Positions 24,483 through 27,976 of a stretch of 27,976 nt of DNA are shown here, in pieces. The notes below the pieces were generated by a model that was not told the DNA's origin, searched no databases, and was given only the letters and a program-made list of their open reading frames with translations. Origin of the DNA: JBBCJM01 sp037190175 (GTDB lineage Bacteria > Pseudomonadota > Alphaproteobacteria > Rhodobacterales > Rhodobacteraceae). The stretch is taken from assembly GCA_037190175.1 (NCBI GenBank), contig JBBCJM010000008.1:1-27976 (forward strand), written 5' to 3'. Positions within the stretch are counted from its first letter, which is position 1. Each line of letters starts with the position of its first letter. The translations under genes were made by a program, and so were the position numbers.

Positions 24483-24997
24483 GCCCGATGCCCCCCCTCG
24501 GCGCGGAAGCCGATGCCCTTGCGCGCCCCGGCCCAGCGGCGGGCCAGCGCGATCAGGTGCAGCGCGGCCGCCGCCGCCCCGCCGCCCTTGTCCTGCCCCG
24601 CGGGGTCGGCGCGCACCTCGGCCTGGGCCCGGTTCTCGACCGTCAGGATGCCGTTGCCGATGCAGGCCCCCTGCAGGCCCAGCAGGCTTAGCGCCCGCGA
24701 CGAGTCGTTGCACACCGTGTCGTAATGCGTGGTCTCGCCGCGGATCACGCAGCCCAGCGCCACGTAGCCGTCGAAATTCGACAGCTTCTCGGCCATGGCG
24801 ATGGCGGTCGGCACCTCCAGCGCGCCCGGCACCTCGACCAGATCGAACTCGGCGCCGGCCTGCGCCGCCACGGCCCTGGCCCCGGCGATCAGGTTGTCGG
24901 CGATGTCGCGGTAATAGGGGGCGACCACGATGAGCAGCTTCACCGGCCGGTCGAAGGCGGGCAGCGGCAGGGTGCTGTGGATCTCGGTTCCGGCCAT
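24479..24997 (-). CDS. ribH: 6,7-dimethyl-8-ribityllumazine synthase
   Basis: This 172-residue enzyme joins 5-amino-6-ribitylamino-uracil with dihydroxybutanone phosphate in the penultimate step of riboflavin synthesis. It shows LIVVAPYYRDIADNL, the substrate block VPGALEVPTAI, ALGCVIRGETTHYD with the catalytic His, and GNGILTVEN. The C-terminus after about residue 130 is slightly longer and Ala/Gly-rich. It starts three bases after the ribBX stop and overlaps nusB, so it lies in one operon with both. Confidence 0.96.
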   Translation of the reverse strand: MAGTEIHSTLPLPAFDRPVKLLIVVAPYYRDIADNLIAGARAVAAQAGAEFDLVEVPGALEVPTAIAMAEKLSNFDGYVALGCVIRGETTHYDTVCNDSSRALSLLGLQGACIGNGILTVENRAQAEVRADPAGQDKGGGAAAAALHLIALARRWAGARKGIGFRAEGGHRA

Positions 24998-25000
24998 GGC

Positions 25001-26107
25001 CTACTCCGCGGACGGGATGCGACGGGTGCCCACGATCTCGAGCCCATAGGCCTCGAGCCCCACGATCTTCGGCCGCGGCGAATTGGTGAGCAGGATGAGT
25101 TCGTGGACCCCCAGCGAGGAGAGGATCTGCGCGCCCAGCCCGTACTGGCGCAGGATCTGCGGGGAAACCTCGCCGTCGACGGCCAGCTTCATGTGCAGGT
25201 CGCGCAGCAGGACGACCACCCCCCGGCCCTCCTCGGCGATCATCCGCATGGCGTCGCCGAATTCCCGGGTGCGGCCGGGCCCACCCAGCCCCACCACGTC
25301 CATCAGCGGGTCGAGCGTGTGCATCCGCACCAGCAGCGGCCCGGGCGCCTGGATGTCGCCCTTGACCAGCATCACATGCTCGGCCCCCTCGGTCACGTCG
25401 GTATAGACCCGCATGGTCCAGTCGCCGCCGAACTCGCTGGTCACCCGGCGTTCCGAGGTCACCCGCACCAGGTTGTCGTTGCGCCGGCGATAGGCGATGA
25501 GGTCGCTGATCGTGCCGATCTTCAGCCCGTGCTTCTGCGCGAAGGCCACCAGGTCGGGCAGCCGCGCCATGGTACCGTCTTCGTTCATGATCTCGCAGAT
25601 CACGCCCGAGGGGTTGAGCCCCGCGAGGCGGCTGATGTCCACCGCCGCCTCGGTATGGCCCGCCCGCACCAGCACGCCGCCGTCGCGGGCGCGCAGGGGA
25701 AAGACGTGGCCGGGGGTGGCGATGTCCTGCGGGCCCTTGGTGGGGTCGATGGCCACGGCCACGGTGCGGGCGCGGTCGGCGGCCGAGATGCCGGTGGTGA
25801 CGCCCTCGCGCGCCTCGAACGAGACGGGGAAGGCGGTCTCGTGCCGGCTGGAGTTCTTGGGGCTCATCAGCGTCAGCCCCAGCGCCTCGATCCGCGCCGA
25901 GGGCAGCGCCAGGCAGATCAGCCCGCGCCCGTGGGTGGCCATGAAGTTGATGGCCGAAGGGGTGCACATCTGCGCGGGGATGACCAGGTCGCCCTCGTTC
26001 TCGCGGTCCTCGTGGTCGACGAGGATGAACATCCGCCCGTTGCGGGCATCGTCGATGATCTCCTCGACCGAGGAGACGGCATCGGAATAGTCGGTTCGGT
26101 CGGTCAT
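25001..26107 (-). CDS. ribB: RibBX: DHBP synthase with an inactive RibA-like domain
   Basis: This is a 368-residue fusion. Residues 10-205 are 3,4-dihydroxy-2-butanone-4-phosphate synthase, with DHEDRENEGDL, THGRGLICLAL, GHVFPLRARDGGVLVRAGHTEAAVD and EIMNEDGTMARLPDL, all intact; it makes the four-carbon unit for riboflavin from ribulose 5-phosphate. Residues about 206-368 resemble GTP cyclohydrolase II, but no cysteine occurs there, so the three zinc ligands are missing and GCHII activity should be absent. This matches the RibBX type known in proteobacteria. A separate functional RibA must then exist elsewhere. It is the first gene of the riboflavin-nusB operon. I saw no FMN riboswitch in the short upstream region. 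Confidence 0.95.
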   Translation of the reverse strand: MTDRTDYSDAVSSVEEIIDDARNGRMFILVDHEDRENEGDLVIPAQMCTPSAINFMATHGRGLICLALPSARIEALGLTLMSPKNSSRHETAFPVSFEAREGVTTGISAADRARTVAVAIDPTKGPQDIATPGHVFPLRARDGGVLVRAGHTEAAVDISRLAGLNPSGVICEIMNEDGTMARLPDLVAFAQKHGLKIGTISDLIAYRRRNDNLVRVTSERRVTSEFGGDWTMRVYTDVTEGAEHVMLVKGDIQAPGPLLVRMHTLDPLMDVVGLGGPGRTREFGDAMRMIAEEGRGVVVLLRDLHMKLAVDGEVSPQILRQYGLGAQILSSLGVHELILLTNSPRPKIVGLEAYGLEIVGTRRIPSAE

Positions 26108-26178
26108 GTGCGGCGGCCCCCTGCTGGCCCCGGTCCTAGCGCGGGGCGCGGCGGATGGCCAGAGGGGTGAAACGCAGA

Positions 26179-26205
26179 GGGGGAGGGGACGGAAGCCCCT
26201 CCCCC
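26179..26205 (-). terminator. Terminator hairpin after the OmpA-family gene
   Basis: A 10-bp perfect stem (GGGGGAGGGG with CCCCTCCCCC) has a seven-base loop and begins six bases past the stop codon. The tail on the minus strand is TCTGCGTTT, only moderately T-rich. Confidence 0.75.
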
Positions 26206-26210
26206 AGGGA

Positions 26211-27976
26211 TCAGCGCGCCGCCTGCAACAGCGGCGAGATCAGCCGCACCGCGACGCGGCGGTTGCGTTCCTCGGCGGCCTCGGTCGGGATCAGCAGGTC
26301 GCTTTCGCCATAGCCCTGCACCACCAGGTTCTCGGGCGGCACCCCGAAATACTCGGTCAGCGCCAAGGCCACCGATTCCGCCCGGCGGTCCGAGAGCGTC
26401 AGGTTCGACGCCGCCGAGCCCACCGCATCGGTATGCCCCTCGATCAGGAACAGCTCGTAGGGCCGCTGCTCGATGGTCCGGGCGATGAACCGGCCCAGTT
26501 CGGCCAGCTTCTCGGCCTCGGTCACCGCGATGGCCGAGGATCCGGTGGCGAAGCGGATCGGCTCCACGTCGATCTGCGGGGCCAGCGCGCGCACCTCGCG
26601 GATCTCGCGGATCTGGCGCAGGCTGAAGCCGCGCGCGGCCTCGCGCGCCGCGATGGCGGCCATGGCGGCGGCCAGTTCGGCATCGCCCCCGGCGGTGGAG
26701 ATCGTCACCGGCGCCGGCGGCCGCGGCAGGGTGGTCACGTCGATGGGCTGGACCGGGGTCAGGTCGTCGATCAGCACGGTCTGCCGCCCGTCGAGATCCA
26801 CCCGCGCCCGGCGCAGCACCCGGCCGGAGGCATCGCGGATGGTGATCACCCGGGTGCCGTCGTCGCGGGTCACCGTGGTGCGGGTCGAGCCGTCGCGGAA
26901 GGTCTCGGTCCGCACGTTGGCGCCCGGGCGGCGCAGCAGCACGTCGTCGTCCTTCAGCACCTCGTAGCGGCCGTCGCCGCGTTCCACCACCACGCGGTCG
27001 CCGGTGTTCGACACCACGCGGTTGCCGTTCGACAGGATCGCACCCACGGCCAGCGCGCCCAGGGCGACCAGCCCCACGCGCTCCAGATCCGAGAGCCCGC
27101 TGCGCCGGCCGTCGGCCGCGGCGGTGGGGGCGGCGGCGAAGTCCTCGGCCGAGGAGCGGGTGTCGGCCTCGGTGATGGTGGTCTCGGTGGTTGCGACCGG
27201 GGCGGGCGCCTCGACCGCGGTCTCGGCGGTGGCGCCCTCGGTGGCTTCCGCGCCCGGCTCGGGGTCGACCAGCGGGATCGCCGCGGCCTCGGCGGTGGGG
27301 GCGGCGGCCTCCTCGGCGGCCTCCTGCGCGGGGGCGAGGATCGCCTCCAGCGCGCTGACCGCCTCGGGCGCGGCCTCGGGGATCTCGACCGGGGCGGCCT
27401 CGGCGGTGTCGGCGGGCTCTTCGGCCGGCGCGGTCTCGGCAGTCTCCGGCGTCTCGGCGGTCTCCGGCGTCTCGGCGGGCGCGGGGGCCTCGACGGTCGC
27501 GTCGGGCGCCTGCGGTTCGGCCTCGGGCGCGGTCACGGTGGCGTCCGGGGTCTCGGGCGCGGGCTCCTCGGCCAGATCCGAGGGCCGCGGCTCGGGCCGG
27601 GTCTCGGGCGAGACCTCGGGCGCGGCGGGCTCGGCCACTTCCGGCTGGGCGGCGGGCGGCACCACCGGCGGGATCGCCTCGGCCTCCGGCCCCGGCTCGG
27701 CGGGGGTCTCGGGCGGGCCGGCCTCGGTCACCGGACCCTCGACGGTCCCGGCGTCGCGGGCGGCCTGCGCGGCCTCCTCGGCAGCACGGGCGGCCTCGGT
27801 GGCGGCGGCGTCGGCGGCAGCCGCGGCCTCGGCGGCGGCAGCCTCGGCGGCTTCGGCCTCGGCGGCGGCGGCCTCTTCGGCCGCGCGGGCGGCTTCCTCG
27901 GCGGCGGCGGCTTCCTCGGCGGCCCGCTGCGCCTCGGCTGCGGCGGCCTCGTCGGCGGCCTGCGCGGCAGCCTCGG
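26211..27976 (-). CDS. OmpA family protein with a long Ala/Glu/Pro-rich N-terminal region, 5' end cut
   Basis: The frame stays open to the right edge, so the start lies outside; 587 residues are visible. The first 81 are almost only Ala, Glu, Gln and Arg, suggesting one long helix or coiled coil. About 220 Pro/Glu/Thr/Ala-rich residues follow, then a membrane-like segment GLVALGALAVGAILSNG, a beta-type region (RDGSTRTTVTRDDGTRV and similar), and a C-terminal OmpA domain (last 120 residues) with IEGHTDAVGSAASNLTLSDRRA and NRRVAVRL, which bind peptidoglycan. Internal GTG 27731 could be taken for a start, but the open frame upstream argues against it. It probably spans from the membrane to the cell wall. 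The last base pairs at the edge are an incomplete codon. Confidence 0.88.
   Translation of the reverse strand, partial: EAAAQAADEAAAAEAQRAAEEAAAAEEAARAAEEAAAAEAEAAEAAAAEAAAAADAAATEAARAAEEAAQAARDAGTVEGPVTEAGPPETPAEPGPEAEAIPPVVPPAAQPEVAEPAAPEVSPETRPEPRPSDLAEEPAPETPDATVTAPEAEPQAPDATVEAPAPAETPETAETPETAETAPAEEPADTAEAAPVEIPEAAPEAVSALEAILAPAQEAAEEAAAPTAEAAAIPLVDPEPGAEATEGATAETAVEAPAPVATTETTITEADTRSSAEDFAAAPTAAADGRRSGLSDLERVGLVALGALAVGAILSNGNRVVSNTGDRVVVERGDGRYEVLKDDDVLLRRPGANVRTETFRDGSTRTTVTRDDGTRVITIRDASGRVLRRARVDLDGRQTVLIDDLTPVQPIDVTTLPRPPAPVTISTAGGDAELAAAMAAIAAREAARGFSLRQIREIREVRALAPQIDVEPIRFATGSSAIAVTEAEKLAELGRFIARTIEQRPYELFLIEGHTDAVGSAASNLTLSDRRAESVALALTEYFGVPPENLVVQGYGESDLLIPTEAAEERNRRVAVRLISPLLQAAR
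27442..27477. repeat. 18-bp tandem repeat inside the OmpA-family gene
   Basis: Two perfect copies of an 18-base unit (27442-27459 and 27460-27477) encode repeated Thr-Pro-Glu-Thr-Ala-Glu. It is part of a longer low-complexity GC-rich stretch that runs to the window end. Confidence 0.85.

Noticed and set aside
24725..26170. Long plus-strand frame opposite ribH and ribBX
   Set aside because: It is antisense to well-conserved riboflavin genes and its translation is His/Gly/Arg-rich without domains.
26108..26178. FMN riboswitch before ribBX
   Set aside because: The upstream gap is only about 70 bases to the next terminator and shows no FMN-aptamer core sequences.
27140..27976. CRISPR-like or satellite array at the right edge
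   Set aside because: The repetitiveness is codon-level Ala/Glu/Pro low complexity in an open frame, with no regular repeat-spacer pattern.

Overview
The window comes from a very GC-rich alphaproteobacterium, most probably a member of the Rhodobacteraceae. The pointers are the GroEL/GroES sequences, a CIRCE-controlled groESL operon, the yicC-gmk-gamma-carbonic-anhydrase gene order, a ribBX-ribH-nusB operon, CCA-encoding tRNAs, and HWE-kinase signalling. It reads as a chromosomal segment of mostly housekeeping genes with accessory pieces set between them. I saw no transposase, integrase, phage gene or CRISPR array.

Layout. 1-2635: two identical tRNA-Asp genes with a shared promoter, a small zinc-ribbon-like protein behind a pirin, an exported PRC-barrel protein with a strong terminator, and a 71-residue helical protein. 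2773-8344: a signalling block with an intact CheB methylesterase, a 1201-residue protein combining a degenerate CheB domain, CheR, PAS domains and an HWE kinase, an overlapping single-domain response regulator, and a small membrane protein. 8345-8700: inverted repeats and tRNA-Val. 8706-14938: a nonulosonic (sialic/legionaminic-type) acid locus on both strands, with a CMP-sugar synthetase, an SDR, a Gfo/Idh/MocA oxidoreductase, a NeuC-type epimerase, a glycosyltransferase-like protein, a methyltransferase and a NeuB-type synthase. The synthase gene is joined head to tail to the gamma-carbonic-anhydrase, gmk and yicC genes (to 16976).

17176-18354 holds a PAS_5-type protein and a GNAT acetyltransferase. 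18375-20517 is a complete groESL unit with promoter, CIRCE operator, intercistronic stem-loop and terminator. 20548-22158 is an unrecognised 536-residue protein with a peptidoglycan-binding-like start and a glycine/alanine-rich hydrophobic core, possibly a secreted effector. 22474-23996 has a TraB/GumN lipobox-free exported protein, a 56-residue basic PKG-repeat protein and a promoter-driven 8-codon open frame. 23997-26107 is the riboflavin/nusB operon, whose RibA-like half has lost its zinc ligands. 26211 to the right edge is an OmpA-family protein with a very long Ala/Glu/Pro-rich N-terminal region, cut by the window end.

How the parts may work together: the sugar genes probably supply a CMP-activated, further oxidised and possibly O-methylated nonulosonate for a surface glycan or flagellin. 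The upstream sugar-nucleotide genes (dehydratase, aminotransferase) are not here. The CheB/CheR/HWE/response-regulator set looks like one signalling operon. The most interesting candidates are the split sugar locus, the degenerate-CheB sensor fusion, the putative effector and the 8-codon frame.
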